Made by a program: the position numbers and the translations under genes
The notes under the pieces: model-generated
Database searches by the model: none
What the model saw: the letters and a program-made list of their open reading frames with translations, nothing else
Told to the model about the DNA's origin: nothing
Shown: positions 45,532 to 55,700 of the stretch, piece after piece
Position numbering within the stretch: position 1 is the stretch's first letter
Layout of the letters: every line of letters starts with the position of its first letter
Origin: Rhizobium rhizoryzae
GTDB taxonomy: Bacteria; Pseudomonadota; Alphaproteobacteria; Rhizobiales; Rhizobiaceae
DNA length: 64,000 bases
Direction of reading: 5' to 3'
Assembly: GCF_011046895.1 (NCBI RefSeq)
Contig: NZ_CP049250.1
Span: 1,896,501-1,960,500 of the forward strand

Positions 45532-46292
45532 CCAAGCAGTTGGCGGGCCGAACACGGCTCGCCGAACTCTATCAGGAAGGCTGCGGGAAGATCCGCCTGC
45601 CGGACACGTTCGATTCCTCCCTCGAAGCCATTCTCATCAACAGTTCCGGCGGTTTGACCGGCGGCGACCGGCTGGAATGGTCGCTGCGCGCCGGTCCCGG
45701 CACGGATGTGACCGTGACCACGCAGGCGAACGAGAAGATCTATAAAGCCTCCGCCGATACGGCGCTTCTGAAGAGCGAGATCGAGGCAGGCGAAGGCAGC
45801 CGCGTGGCGTGGCTGCCGCAGGAAAGCATTCTCTTCGATCGCGCCTCGCTGACCCGTGAACTGCATGTGGATCTGGCCGAGACAGCTGAATTTCTGGCTG
45901 TGGAGGCAGTCATTCTCGGCCGAACCGCCATGGGCGAGAGCGCGGAAAACGGTTTCTTTCGGGATCGCTGGCGCGTGCGCCGTGCGGGTCGTCTCATCCA
46001 TGCGGAGGAAGTGCGGATGGAGGGGCAGATCGCCCGTCTGGGAGAGCAGCCTTCGGTGCTTTCCGGCAAGGTGGCTTTTGCTACCGTTTTCTATTCCGGG
46101 CCGCAATGCGAGGCGTTTCTGCCGCGTCTTCAACCTCTGCTGCAGGATGGATATGCTGGCGCAAGCCTCTGGAAAGACAAGCTGATTATCCGCGCTGCAG
46201 CATCACACGGTTTTGCGCTGCGAAAAATTCTGGTTCCGGTGATTTCGCTCTTGCGAAAAGACGCAAACGTGCCGAAAGTCTGGAACATCTGA
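45465..46292 (+). CDS. ureD: Urease accessory protein UreD
   Basis: 275 residues, cytoplasmic scaffold that binds the urease apoprotein with UreF and UreG for nickel insertion. Recognisable segments are [54 protein letters not shown] and [21 protein letters not shown] start it at the GTG at 45465 because GAGGGGA lies just upstream and the N-terminus then matches family length. This start is inside the last codons of the esterase gene (stop 45531), in another frame, suggesting translational coupling. Confidence 0.92.
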   Translation: MQQQPAERPAAPQRARGKGRLVTKQLAGRTRLAELYQEGCGKIRLPDTFDSSLEAILINSSGGLTGGDRLEWSLRAGPGTDVTVTTQANEKIYKASADTALLKSEIEAGEGSRVAWLPQESILFDRASLTRELHVDLAETAEFLAVEAVILGRTAMGESAENGFFRDRWRVRRAGRLIHAEEVRMEGQIARLGEQPSVLSGKVAFATVFYSGPQCEAFLPRLQPLLQDGYAGASLWKDKLIIRAAASHGFALRKILVPVISLLRKDANVPKVWNI

Positions 46293-46313
46293 GAGACAAT
46301 AATCGGGGAACCC

Positions 46314-46616
46314 ATGAACCTCAGCCCAAGAGAAAAAGACAAGCTTCTGATATCCATGGCCGCCATGGTGGCCCGCCGCAGGCTGGAACGCGGCGTGAAG
46401 CTGAACTACCCGGAAGCCATTGCCCTGATTACCGATTTCGTGGTTGAAGGTGCCCGCGACGGCCGTGCCGTGCCCGACCTGATGGAAGCGGGCGCGCATG
46501 TCATTACCCGCGACCAGGTGATGGAGGGGATCGCGGAAATGATCCACGACGTGCAGGTGGAAGCAACCTTCCCGGACGGCACCAAGCTGGTGACCGTTCA
46601 CGAACCAATCCGGTGA
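46314..46616 (+). CDS. ureA: Urease subunit gamma UreA
   Basis: 100 residues, the exact standard length for UreA. Sequence such as [40 protein letters not shown] and [20 protein letters not shown] is typical. It is the smallest structural subunit of the (alpha-beta-gamma)3 urease that splits urea to ammonia and carbamate. It begins 21 bases after ureD and is followed by ureB after 10 bases. Confidence 0.97.
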   Translation: MNLSPREKDKLLISMAAMVARRRLERGVKLNYPEAIALITDFVVEGARDGRAVPDLMEAGAHVITRDQVMEGIAEMIHDVQVEATFPDGTKLVTVHEPIR

Positions 46617-46626
46617 GGGCAAAACC

Positions 46627-46932
46627 ATGATCCCAGGCGAAATCATTTCCGCAAGTGGCGACATCGAGCTGAACAGCGGTCAGCCGACAGTGACCATCGA
46701 AGTGTCCAATACGGGCGACCGTCCGGTGCAGGTGGGCAGCCACTATCATTTCTTCGAGACCAATGCCGGACTTTCCTTTGACCGCGACAAGGCGCGCGGC
46801 ATGCGGCTGGATATTCCGGCAGGAACGGCGGTGCGTTTCGAACCGGGCCAGACGCGTGAGGTGACCCTCATTCCTCTCTCCGGCAAGCGCGAGGTTTACG
46901 GTTTCCGGCAGAAGATCATGGGCGCTTTGTGA
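46627..46932 (+). CDS. ureB: Urease subunit beta UreB
   Basis: 101 residues, standard UreB length. It begins [20 protein letters not shown] and has the conserved [20 protein letters not shown], followed by [20 protein letters not shown]. It packs on UreC in the holoenzyme. In this operon a DUF1311 gene sits between ureB and ureC, starting 7 bases after the ureB stop. Confidence 0.97.
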   Translation: MIPGEIISASGDIELNSGQPTVTIEVSNTGDRPVQVGSHYHFFETNAGLSFDRDKARGMRLDIPAGTAVRFEPGQTREVTLIPLSGKREVYGFRQKIMGAL

Positions 46933-46939
46933 ACGCGCC

Positions 46940-47380
46940 ATGCAGAAAGCGAAGCGTTCGATGAAACTGTTTCTTGGCCTCATGCTGTGCGGATGTGTTC
47001 TCTTGCAGGATGGGCCTTCCTCTGCGGAAGAAAAGCCGAATTTCGACTGCGAAAACAAGAATACGCAGATGGAAATGAACGCCTGCGCCCAGGAAGAATA
47101 TGACGCTGCCGACAAGGCGCTGAACAATCAGTGGAAGCTGACGCGCAAGGCCATGGCCGATTGGGACAAGCAGCTTGATGCCGATCAGCGCGGCGCGGAA
47201 GCCGCTCTTCTGAAAGGGCAGCGGGCCTGGATAACCTATCGGGATGGCCAGTGCGATGCGGAAGGCTTTCAGGCGCGCGGCGGCACGCTGGAAACAATGT
47301 TCTACATCAATTGCCAGACACGCCTGACGAAGAGCCGGACGCAAGAGCTCAAAGAACTCGCCGAACCAATCGGTCAATAA
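46940..47380 (+). CDS. DUF1311/LprI-like exported protein inside the urease operon
   Basis: 146 residues. A signal peptide (MKLFLGLMLCGCVLLQDG) is followed by a mature domain with three or four cysteines and the DUF1311 pattern: NFDCENKNTQMEMNACAQEE, YDAADKALNNQWKL, LLKGQRAWITYRDGQCDAEG, and a final NCQTRLTKSRTQELKEL. The family includes the LprI lysozyme inhibitors of mycobacteria. An ATG at 46961 (MKLFLG) is an equally good start. It probably has an envelope role, such as protecting the wall from lysozyme, and its place between ureB and ureC is conserved in some rhizobia as I recall. Confidence 0.85.
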   Translation: MQKAKRSMKLFLGLMLCGCVLLQDGPSSAEEKPNFDCENKNTQMEMNACAQEEYDAADKALNNQWKLTRKAMADWDKQLDADQRGAEAALLKGQRAWITYRDGQCDAEGFQARGGTLETMFYINCQTRLTKSRTQELKELAEPIGQ

Positions 47381-47447
47381 AAACCAAGGGGCATGATCAG
47401 GCGCGAGGGGCGTCGTCATGTCCGTGCATGATGGAGCAAGATAGCCC

Positions 47448-49160
47448 ATGCCTTACAAGATTTCCCGCGCTGCCTATGCCAGCATGTTCGGCCCGACCGT
47501 GGGCGACAAGGTGCGCCTTGCCGATACGGAGCTTTTCATCGAGGTGGAGAAGGATTTCACCACCTATGGCGAGGAGGTGAAGTTCGGCGGCGGCAAGGTC
47601 ATCCGTGATGGCATGGGCCAGAGCCAGGTCAGCCGTGCCGAAGGTGCTGTCGACACCGTGATCACCAATGTCGTGATCGTGGATCATACCGGCATCGTCA
47701 AAGCCGATATCGGCCTCAAGGACGGCCGCATCGTTGCCATCGGCAAGGCCGGCAATCCGGATACGCAGCCGGGCGTCAATATCATCGTCGGCCCCGGCAC
47801 CGAGGCGATTGCTGGCGAGGGCAAGATTATCACCGCCGGTGGCATGGATGCTCACATCCATTTCATCTGCCCACAGCAGATCGAGGAAGCCCTGATGAGC
47901 GGCCTCACCTGCATGCTGGGCGGCGGCACCGGGCCTGCCCATGGCACGCTCGCCACCACCTGTACGCCGGGTCCATGGCATATTGCCCGGATGATCGAGG
48001 CAGCCGACGCCTTCCCCATGAACCTCGCCTTCGCCGGCAAGGGCAATGCCTCTCTGCCGCGCGCGCTGGAGGAGATGGTGCTGGGCGGCGCGACCTCTCT
48101 CAAGCTGCACGAGGATTGGGGCACGACCCCCGGCGCTATCGATTGCTGCCTTTCGGTTGCCGATCAATACGATGTGCAGGTGATGATCCATACCGATACG
48201 CTGAACGAGAGCGGCTTCGTGGAAGATACGGTTGGTGCCATCAAGGGCCGCACCATCCATGCTTTCCATACGGAAGGGGCGGGCGGTGGCCATGCGCCGG
48301 ATATCATCAAGATCTGCGGCGAACTGAACGTCATCCCGTCCTCGACCAATCCGACGCGGCCCTATACGGTCAACACGCTGGCCGAACACCTGGACATGCT
48401 GATGGTCTGCCATCACCTGTCGCCGTCCATTCCGGAAGACATCGCCTTTGCCGAAAGCCGTATCCGCAAGGAAACCATCGCGGCGGAAGATATTCTGCAT
48501 GATATCGGTGCGTTTTCGATCATCTCGTCGGACAGTCAGGCCATGGGCCGCGTGGGAGAGGTCATCATCCGCACCTGGCAGACGGCAGACAAGATGAAGC
48601 GCCAGCGCGGCAGCCTGCCGGGCGAAACCGGTGACAACGACAATCTGCGTGTTCGCCGTTACGTGGCGAAATACACGATCAATCCGGCGATTGCGCATGG
48701 CGTGAGCCACGAAATCGGTTCCATTGAAGTGGGCAAGCGCGCCGATCTCGTGATCTGGAACCCGGCCTTCTTCGGTGTGAAGCCGGATATGGTGCTGATG
48801 GGCGGCGTGATTGCGGCGGCCCCGATGGGCGATCCGAATGCTTCGATCCCGACACCGCAGCCGGTGCATTACCGCCCCATGTTCGGCGCTTACGGCAAGG
48901 CGCGGACAAACTCATCGGTCACCTTCGTGTCCCAGGCAGCTCTGGACGATGGCCTTGCCAATCGTCTCGGCGTCGCCAAGCAGCTGGTGGCGGTGAAGAA
49001 TACGCGCGGCGGCATTTCCAAGAAGTCGATGATTCTCAACGATCTGACGCCGCACATCGAGGTGGACCCGGAAACCTATGAAGTGCGGGCCGATGGCGAG
49101 CTTTTGACCTGCGAACCGGCAACGGTTCTGCCCATGGCACAGCGGTATTTCCTGTTTTGA
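47448..49160 (+). CDS. ureC: Urease subunit alpha UreC
   Basis: 570 residues, the catalytic subunit of normal length. Nickel ligands and active-site residues are visible: [14 protein letters not shown], the carbamylated Lys in [43 protein letters not shown], the flap His in [15 protein letters not shown] and the Asp of [13 protein letters not shown]. The gene ends with [16 protein letters not shown], the family C-terminus. A strong palindromic repeat follows the stop before ureE. Confidence 0.98.
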   Translation: MPYKISRAAYASMFGPTVGDKVRLADTELFIEVEKDFTTYGEEVKFGGGKVIRDGMGQSQVSRAEGAVDTVITNVVIVDHTGIVKADIGLKDGRIVAIGKAGNPDTQPGVNIIVGPGTEAIAGEGKIITAGGMDAHIHFICPQQIEEALMSGLTCMLGGGTGPAHGTLATTCTPGPWHIARMIEAADAFPMNLAFAGKGNASLPRALEEMVLGGATSLKLHEDWGTTPGAIDCCLSVADQYDVQVMIHTDTLNESGFVEDTVGAIKGRTIHAFHTEGAGGGHAPDIIKICGELNVIPSSTNPTRPYTVNTLAEHLDMLMVCHHLSPSIPEDIAFAESRIRKETIAAEDILHDIGAFSIISSDSQAMGRVGEVIIRTWQTADKMKRQRGSLPGETGDNDNLRVRRYVAKYTINPAIAHGVSHEIGSIEVGKRADLVIWNPAFFGVKPDMVLMGGVIAAAPMGDPNASIPTPQPVHYRPMFGAYGKARTNSSVTFVSQAALDDGLANRLGVAKQLVAVKNTRGGISKKSMILNDLTPHIEVDPETYEVRADGELLTCEPATVLPMAQRYFLF

Positions 49161-49191
49161 TAGTGTTCGAGCTACGTTCGTGACAGCGATT

Positions 49192-49258
49192 TTACCCCCC
49201 TCTGTCCTGCCGGACATCTCCCCTTGAGGGGGATGTCCGGCAGGACAGAGGGGGGTGA
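49192..49258. repeat. Compact palindrome of the TTACCCCCC family, ureC-ureE
   Basis: A nearly perfect 67-base palindrome: 49192-49220 is the inverse of 49230-49258, with CCCCTTGAGGGG at the centre. It is the short form of the repeat at 39753-39936 and would form a very stable hairpin in the urease mRNA. It lacks a T-run. Confidence 0.85.
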
Positions 49259-49304
49259 AGGACATCTCTCCTGTCAGTTGAGTTTTTTTGGTAAAGGCAA
49301 CACC

Positions 49305-49817
49305 ATGCAGCATGTCCATTCCTACCGTCCCGCAGGGGAAGTCAGCGATCCGCCGATCGATACGGTGACGCTTCCGCACGATCTGCGCCATTTGCGGCGC
49401 AAGCTGTTGCACCTCTCCAATGGTGACATGGTGATGCTCGACCTGAAGGAAGCCGTGCTGTTTCACGATGGCGACCGGCTGGTGCTCGATAATGGCGATA
49501 CGGTAGAGGTGAAGGCGGCGGCGGAAAAGCTGTTCGAGGTGAAGGCGCGTGATACGCTTCACCTCATCGAACTCGCCTGGCACCTGGGCAACCGGCATCT
49601 TTCGGCGCAGATCGAGGAAGGTCGTATCCTGATCCTGCGCGATCATGTGATCCGTGCGATGCTGGAGGGTCTCGGTGCTGCGGTGGTGGATGTGGAAGAG
49701 CCATTCCAGCCTGCGCGCGGGGCCTATCACAGTCACGGCGGCCATTCGCATGGTCACAGCCATGGCCACTCTCATGATCACTCGCATGACCATCACCACG
49801 GGCATCATCACGACTGA
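49305..49817 (+). CDS. ureE: Urease accessory nickel chaperone UreE
   Basis: 170 residues. The N-terminal domain ([20 protein letters not shown]) and the metal-binding C-terminal domain ([20 protein letters not shown], with the conserved GNRH) are followed by a His-rich tail ([20 protein letters not shown]) that holds nickel. UreE passes nickel to UreG. The start at 49305 follows the repeat, and an earlier frame-open region at 49224 lies inside the repeat. The stop overlaps the ureF start. Confidence 0.95.
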   Translation: MQHVHSYRPAGEVSDPPIDTVTLPHDLRHLRRKLLHLSNGDMVMLDLKEAVLFHDGDRLVLDNGDTVEVKAAAEKLFEVKARDTLHLIELAWHLGNRHLSAQIEEGRILILRDHVIRAMLEGLGAAVVDVEEPFQPARGAYHSHGGHSHGHSHGHSHDHSHDHHHGHHHD

Positions 49818-50488
49818 TGACTGCCGCGGCCAGTACACAAGCCCTGATGCGGCTGATGGCATGGCTTTCGCCCGCCTTTCCGGTGGGTGGCTTTGCCTAT
49901 TCCAGCGGGTTGGAGCGGGCGGTCCATGACCGGTTTGTCACGGATGCCGCCGGACTGGAGGCCTGGCTTTCTACGTCGCTCAGACACGGCATGCTGTGGA
50001 ACGATGCCGTCTTCGTGTCGCTTGCGGCGCGGTGTTGCGACACTCCGGATGCATTGAGCGAACTGGCGGAGCTGGCGCTGGCGCTGGCCGGTTCCGCAGA
50101 GCGACATATGGAAACGCTCTCGCTTGGCAAAGCCTTCCTGATGGCGGCAACGGCCTGGCCGTCGCCGGTGTTCGAACGGCTGCCGGTGGAGTGCCCGTAT
50201 CCGGTCTCGGTCGGCGCCGTCGCGGGCGCGCATGGCATTTCGGCTGAACAGGCGATTGCTGCCTTCCTGCACGCTGGCCTTTCGCAAGGTGTATCCGCAG
50301 GCATTCGCTTGGGCGTCGCGGGCCAGCAGGATGGTCTTCGCATCCTGTCGGCTTTGGAGGCGTCTGCGGGTAAGGTGGCCGAGCATGCAGCGGTAGCAGA
50401 GCTGGACGATCTCGGTTCTGCCACTGTGCAGGCGGATATCGCTTCCATCCGGCATGAGGCGCAGGTGTCGCGCCTCTTCCGATCCTGA
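49817..50488 (+). CDS. ureF: Urease accessory protein UreF
   Basis: 223 residues, helical. It has the typical N-terminus LMRLMAWLSPAFPVGGFAYS and the family segments HGMLWNDAVFVSLAARCC and ISAEQAIAAFLHAGLSQGVS. UreF works with UreD and UreG to deliver nickel, gating GTP hydrolysis by UreG. The ATG overlaps the ureE stop (TGATG). Length is normal. Confidence 0.95.
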   Translation: MTAAASTQALMRLMAWLSPAFPVGGFAYSSGLERAVHDRFVTDAAGLEAWLSTSLRHGMLWNDAVFVSLAARCCDTPDALSELAELALALAGSAERHMETLSLGKAFLMAATAWPSPVFERLPVECPYPVSVGAVAGAHGISAEQAIAAFLHAGLSQGVSAGIRLGVAGQQDGLRILSALEASAGKVAEHAAVAELDDLGSATVQADIASIRHEAQVSRLFRS

Positions 50489-50548
50489 CCATGTCTTGTG
50501 CGGGTCGATCCGTACGTTATTCTGTTTGCAGATTTGAGGGCTCAGATC

Positions 50549-51166
50549 ATGAAATCATCCAACGGACCTCTTCGCGTCGGCATCGGTGGACCTGTGGGGT
50601 CCGGCAAGACGGCACTGACGGAAAAGCTCTGCAAGGCCATGCGTGAGAGCTATTCGGTGGCTGTGGTCACCAATGACATCTACACGAAGGAAGATGCAGA
50701 GGCGCTGGTGCGCATGCAGGCCTTGTCCTCAGACCGGATCGTGGGTGTGGAGACCGGCGGCTGCCCGCATACCGCCATTCGCGAGGATGCAACGATCAAC
50801 CTGCAGGCGATTGCCGGTTTGAACGAGCGCTTCCCGGATCTCGATGTCGTGTTCATCGAGTCAGGCGGCGACAATCTGGCCGCGACTTTCTCACCGGATC
50901 TGGCGGATATCACCATCTATGTGATCTCGACCTGCCAGGGTGAAGAGATCCCGCGAAAAGGCGGTCCGGGGATTACCCGTTCCGATTTGCTGGTCATCAA
51001 CAAGAAGGATCTGGCCCCTTACGTGGGTGCCGATCTCGATGTGATGGACCGCGACGCGAACCGCATGCGCGAGGCGAAGCCCTTTGTCTTTACCGACCTG
51101 AAGCGCGGCGAGGGGGTGGATCATATCGTGCGCTTCCTTGAAACGCATGGCGGGCTGGCGGCGTGA
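50549..51166 (+). CDS. ureG: Urease accessory GTPase UreG
   Basis: 205 residues, a SIMIBI-class GTPase. P-loop [20 protein letters not shown], the nickel motif Cys-Pro-His in [40 protein letters not shown] and the guanine motif [20 protein letters not shown] are all present. I chose the ATG at 50549, which has GAGGG upstream, over an earlier start at 50498. Its stop overlaps the GTG of the next gene. Confidence 0.96.
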   Translation: MKSSNGPLRVGIGGPVGSGKTALTEKLCKAMRESYSVAVVTNDIYTKEDAEALVRMQALSSDRIVGVETGGCPHTAIREDATINLQAIAGLNERFPDLDVVFIESGGDNLAATFSPDLADITIYVISTCQGEEIPRKGGPGITRSDLLVINKKDLAPYVGADLDVMDRDANRMREAKPFVFTDLKRGEGVDHIVRFLETHGGLAA

Positions 51167-51990
51167 GTGCACCTGCGTTGACGGGCCGCTTCGGCGACTA
51201 TGAGATTATCCTTCTGCGTGACGGTGCGCTTCAGGCGTCGGTCCAGCAGATCATCCATCTCGATGGGCAGGCGGCTCTGGATGCTGCGCGCAAGAATATA
51301 CCGGACCAAAACTTCGAGATGGTGGTGAACTGCTTCGTCTTGCGTGGGCCGGATGGCGTGACCCTTGTTGATGCCGGTTGCGGTACCGCATGGGGCGAAA
51401 GGTTTGGCAAGGCGCGGCAGGCGCTGGCAGATATCGGGATTGGCCGGGACGACGTGCGGCGTGTTCTGGTCACCCATCTGCATGGAGACCATGTGCCCGG
51501 TCTTCTGGATGAAGGGCAGCCATATTTTCCGAAGGCCGAAATCATCGTGCCGGAAAAAGATCTGGCGTTCTTTACGGACGAGGCAGCCAGGGAACGTGTG
51601 CCGGAAGCGCGCCGCAGCGGGTTCGCACTGGCGGCCTCACTGCTTGCTGCTTATGGCGACAGGCTTTCGACCCGGCCGGAAGGCGAGATCATGCCGGGCA
51701 TACGGTCCATCCTGCTGCCCGGGCATACACCGGGCCATACGGGTTATCTGATCGGCGAGGAGCAAGGCGCACTGCTGATCTTCGCGGATGCTCTGCATAT
51801 GGCGGGCCTTCAGCCGCAGGATCCGCGTATCGGCATGGTATTCGATCTCGATCCTGAACAGGCCGCGCTCAGCCGCAGATTCATGATGGAGCAGGCCGCG
51901 GACAAGGGCTGGCATGTGGTGGGCTGCCACACACCTGGCATTCAGACGGTGGAGCGTCGTGGCGACGCGTTCCGTCTGGTTGATCCGTGA
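51163..51990 (+). CDS. MBL-fold metallo-hydrolase
   Basis: 275 residues with a GTG start overlapping the ureG stop (GTGA), so translationally coupled to the urease operon. The metallo-beta-lactamase motif is [15 protein letters not shown] (H-x-H-x-D-H). Later ligands are [15 protein letters not shown], the Asp of [10 protein letters not shown] and the terminal His in VVGCHTPGI. The loop [20 protein letters not shown] resembles AHL-lactonase and related glyoxalase-II-like enzymes. The family is broad, so a lactonase or thioesterase role is only possible. It is convergent with the Crp/Fnr gene, with zero bases between stops. Confidence 0.9.
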   Translation: MSAPALTGRFGDYEIILLRDGALQASVQQIIHLDGQAALDAARKNIPDQNFEMVVNCFVLRGPDGVTLVDAGCGTAWGERFGKARQALADIGIGRDDVRRVLVTHLHGDHVPGLLDEGQPYFPKAEIIVPEKDLAFFTDEAARERVPEARRSGFALAASLLAAYGDRLSTRPEGEIMPGIRSILLPGHTPGHTGYLIGEEQGALLIFADALHMAGLQPQDPRIGMVFDLDPEQAALSRRFMMEQAADKGWHVVGCHTPGIQTVERRGDAFRLVDP

Positions 51991-52728
51991 TCAGATTTCC
52001 CTCAGCGCTTTCACGTCGCTGATCTGGATGACGCGACCGCGAACACTGACACCGGCGCGGCGCAGAGCCGAGAAGGCGCGGGAGAGCGCTTCAGGGGCGA
52101 GGCCCAGCATTCCGGCCAGCAGGTTTTTCTGGAAGGGAAGGCGGATGGATGCGGAGCCGGCATCGACCGGGCATCGATCCAGCAGATAGTCCGCCACGCG
52201 CTGCGGGGCGGTGTGCAGACGATCATTCACAAGAATGTCCGTGGTCGCCTTGAGATGTTCAGACAGGGTCATGATCAGCGCCGTGGAAACGGTCGCATCA
52301 CGCTCGGCCAGTTGGCGGACTTCGCGACAATCAAGCCTTGCGATGCAGACGTTTTCGGCGGCCTGCGCGCTGTAGGGATAGCGGGCATCCTGTGGCACCA
52401 GGCATTCTGCGAAGATATCGCCAGGGCCGCAAATGCGGAAATCCGCCTGCCGTCCGTCCTTGCCCATTCGATACAGGCGGACATAGCCGGTCAGCAGGCA
52501 ATAGAAGGCCTGCGCATTTTCTCCCTCGCGGAAGATGGATGCGCGCGCGCCGAGCGATACGATCTGCGCACTGTCCAGCAAGGTTGCCAGAGCATTTGCT
52601 GAAAGCGATCGCATGAATGCTGTTTTTGCCAGAAGACTGCGCTCGCGTGTCGTGGCTTTGTTGCTCTTTTCCAGCATCGTCGCGTTTCCCATCAACCTGC
52701 GGTCCAATGTGTTGAATGGTTCAGCCAT
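51991..52728 (-). CDS. Crp/Fnr-family transcriptional regulator
   Basis: 245 residues from the ATG at 52728. A cyclic-nucleotide-type beta-roll (about 40-150: FREGENAQAFYCLLTGYVRL, FRICGPGDIFAECL) and a winged helix at the C-terminus (LLAGMLGLAPEALSRAFSAL). It has no N-terminal cysteine cluster, so it is not an oxygen-sensing Fnr. The start is uncertain: a terminator (52739-52776) lies directly upstream, and the ATG at 52677 with a GGGAAA site also fits. Neighbours are the RND pump upstream on the same strand and the urease cluster downstream. Confidence 0.85.
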   Translation of the reverse strand: MAEPFNTLDRRLMGNATMLEKSNKATTRERSLLAKTAFMRSLSANALATLLDSAQIVSLGARASIFREGENAQAFYCLLTGYVRLYRMGKDGRQADFRICGPGDIFAECLVPQDARYPYSAQAAENVCIARLDCREVRQLAERDATVSTALIMTLSEHLKATTDILVNDRLHTAPQRVADYLLDRCPVDAGSASIRLPFQKNLLAGMLGLAPEALSRAFSALRRAGVSVRGRVIQISDVKALREI

Positions 52729-52738
52729 TACCACAACG

Positions 52739-52776
52739 AAAAGAGGCCCGAATTGATCGATGTCAATCGGGCCTCT
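52739..52776 (-). terminator. Terminator of the RND efflux operon
   Basis: On the minus strand, AGAGGCCCGA (52767-52776 region) pairs with TCGGGCCTCT (52742-52751 region) and is followed by TTTT. It lies 23 bases after the RND stop and 11 bases before the annotated start of the Crp/Fnr gene. Confidence 0.85.
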
Positions 52777-52798
52777 GCAGTCGTGTTTGTTCCGAAAG

Positions 52799-55700
52799 CT
52801 ATTCGGCAGCCAGTGGGGGCAGTCTCAGCACATTATTGCCTGCGGGTGCCCCATGTCCTTTCTCGTTGTCCTGACGAGGTGATGGCTGCATGGCATCGAG
52901 CTTCGTCTGGAGTTCGGAGAGCTTGGCCTGCGTTTCGCGGGCGGCACGGCTGAGTTCCTCTTCGCTCAAAACGGGATCTTCCTTTTCCTTCTTGCCGACG
53001 AATCGGCCAAAGATCCGGCCCAACAGCATGGAAAGGTCGTCCATGATGAGGAAGAAGGCAGGGACAACCACGAGGCTGAGCACCGTTGAAACGATGATGC
53101 CGCCGATGACCGCAATCGCCATGGGGGCGCGGAAGGAACCACCTTCACCCACGCCCAGCGCCGAGGGCAGCATGCCTGCCGACATGGCGATAGAGGTCAT
53201 GATGATGGGTCGTGCACGCTTGCGGCCCGCTTCCACCATGGCATGAACACGCTCCATGCCGTGACGGCGCATCTCGATTGCGAAATCGACAAGCAGGATG
53301 GCGTTCTTCGTGACGATGCCCATCAGCATCAGGATACCGATCAGCACCGGCATCGAAAGCGAGTTGTTCGTCACGATCAGGCCGACCGCCACGCCCCCGA
53401 TTGCCAATGGCAGCGAGAACAGGATCGTAAACGGCTGGATGACATCCTTGAAGAGGAGGATGAGCACGACCAGAACCAGCAGCAGCCCCAGCAGCATGGC
53501 ATTGCCGAAGCCTGCCACCATTTCTGCCTGGATCTTTGCGTCACCGCTTTCAGCCAGTCGAACGCCTTCGGGCAGTTGCGTCTGGTCAACGACACGACGG
53601 AACTCAGCCGTTGCCGTATCGAGCGCCGTGCCTTGCGGAACATCCGAGCCGATGGAGACGACGCGGTTGCGGTTGTTACGCTTGATGGAGCTTGGACCTT
53701 CCGAATAATCCACATCGGCAACGGTGGACAGCGGAACGGTCGCCCCACTCGCGGTCTTGACCTTGAGGTTGCGAATGGCCTGCAAGTCGCGGCGGACATC
53801 GAGCGATGCCTGCACGCGGATCGGGATGAGACGATTGTCGAGCGAGATCTTGGCCAGTGCCGCATCGACATCACCAATGGTGGCAACGCGAACGGTTTCC
53901 GAAATCTGCTGCGGCGTGATGCCAAGACGAGCGGCTTCATCCTTGCGGGGGCGGATCTGCAGTTCCGGGCGTGGAAGTGCACCTTCCGACGAGACATTGG
54001 CAAGGATCGGTGAAGCACGCAGGTTGGTTTCGAGCTTCGCCACCGCATCATCCAGCTGCTCGCTGCTGCTGGCGAGGAAGTTGAACGAAAGCTCGCGTTC
54101 TCCACGATCGTTCAGCTTTGTGATGCGGACGTCAGGAATGGAGCGAACCTTCTGGAACAGCTCTTTCTCGATTTCCCACTGCGGTTTGGTACGGCCCTTG
54201 TCCTCCACCTTCGGAATGTAGGAGCCGATCAGTGGCAGATTGCCGAGGCCCTTGTTGACGAGCGTCTTGACCAGCGAATGGTCTATCTTGCCCAGAATGA
54301 CGTTCACGGTGGCGCGGCGCAGTTCAAGATCGCCCTTGGGCGAGGCGCCGCCGAGCACGAACACGCTTTCCACGCCTTCCAGAGGCTTGATGGCCTCATA
54401 GATCTTGGTCGTCGTTTCCGCGGTTTCATCCAGCGTCGCGTTGGGTGGCAGTTCCAGCGACAGGGTGATGCGTGAGCTGTCTTCCGGCGGCATGAAGCTG
54501 CCCGGAACCTGCATCAGCAGCATGATCGAGCCGATCAGAAAGGCAATGGCGCCCACCAGTGTGGCATAGCGCATGTACCAGCGCCGCGTCGTGCCGGTGA
54601 CCAGGCTGGTATAGGCCTTCATCAGGCGACCATCATTGTCGTGGTGGTCGTCCATCGCATCTTCGGCCCGCATCAGATAGGCGGCCATCAGCGGTGTGAT
54701 GAGGCGTGCTACAAGCAGCGAGAAGAACACCGAGAAGGCGACCGTCAGACCGAATTGGATGAAGTACTGCCCCGGAATGCCGGGCATGAACGAGACCGGC
54801 ACGAAGACGGCGATGATGGTGAAGCTCGTTGCGATAACGGCAAGGCCGATTTCATCTGCCGCTTCGAGCGCTGCGCGATAGGGTGTCTTGCCCATCTTGA
54901 TGTGGCGGGCAATGTTCTCGACCTCCACGATCGCATCATCGACGAGAATACCGGTCGCCAGCGTCAGGGCGAGGAACGAAACGAGGTTCAGCGAAAAGCC
55001 CATCATATCCATCACCCAGAAGGTGGGGATGGCAGAGAGCGGCAGGGCAACCGCGGAGATCAGCGTCGCGCGCCAGTTGCGCAGGAACAGCATGACCACG
55101 ATGACGGCGAGAATCGCGCCCTCGATGAGGGTGTGGATCGCCGATTCATAGTTGCCGTAGGTGAAATAGACGCTGTCATCCACCATCTTGATGGAGACAT
55201 CCGGATGGGCCTTGCGGATCGTATCCAGCTGCTCGGCAACCGTGCGCGACACGGTGACTTCGCTTGATCCCTTGGAGCGGAATACCGCAAAGGTTACGCT
55301 CGGTTCGCCATTGAACCGTGAGAAGGACTTTGGCTCCTCATAGGTATCGGTGATTGTGGCGAGGTCGGACAGCTTCACGAAGCGCCCGTTCGAGAGAGCA
55401 ATCGTCGTGTTGGCAAGGTCAGAAACACGGCGGGCATCGCCAAGTGTTCGAATAGCCTGCTCGCTGCCGCCAACCTGTCCGCGACCGGAGCCGAGATCGA
55501 CGTTGACGCTGCGCAGCTGGCTGTTAACCTCCGACGCGGTGATGCCGTAGGAATTCAGTTTTGCCGGTTCCAGCGCGATGCGAACTTCCCGGTCCGCGCC
55601 GCCGTAGCGGTCGATGCGGCCAATGCCGGGCTGGCCCTGAAGTGCGCGCTTGACGGTATCGTCCACGAACCAGGACAGTTCTTCCAGCGTCATGTTCGCG

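Noticed and set aside
47397..48869. A 490-codon open frame antisense to ureC.
   Set aside because: GC-rich third positions of ureC keep the opposite strand open; the product resembles no family and ureC is certain.
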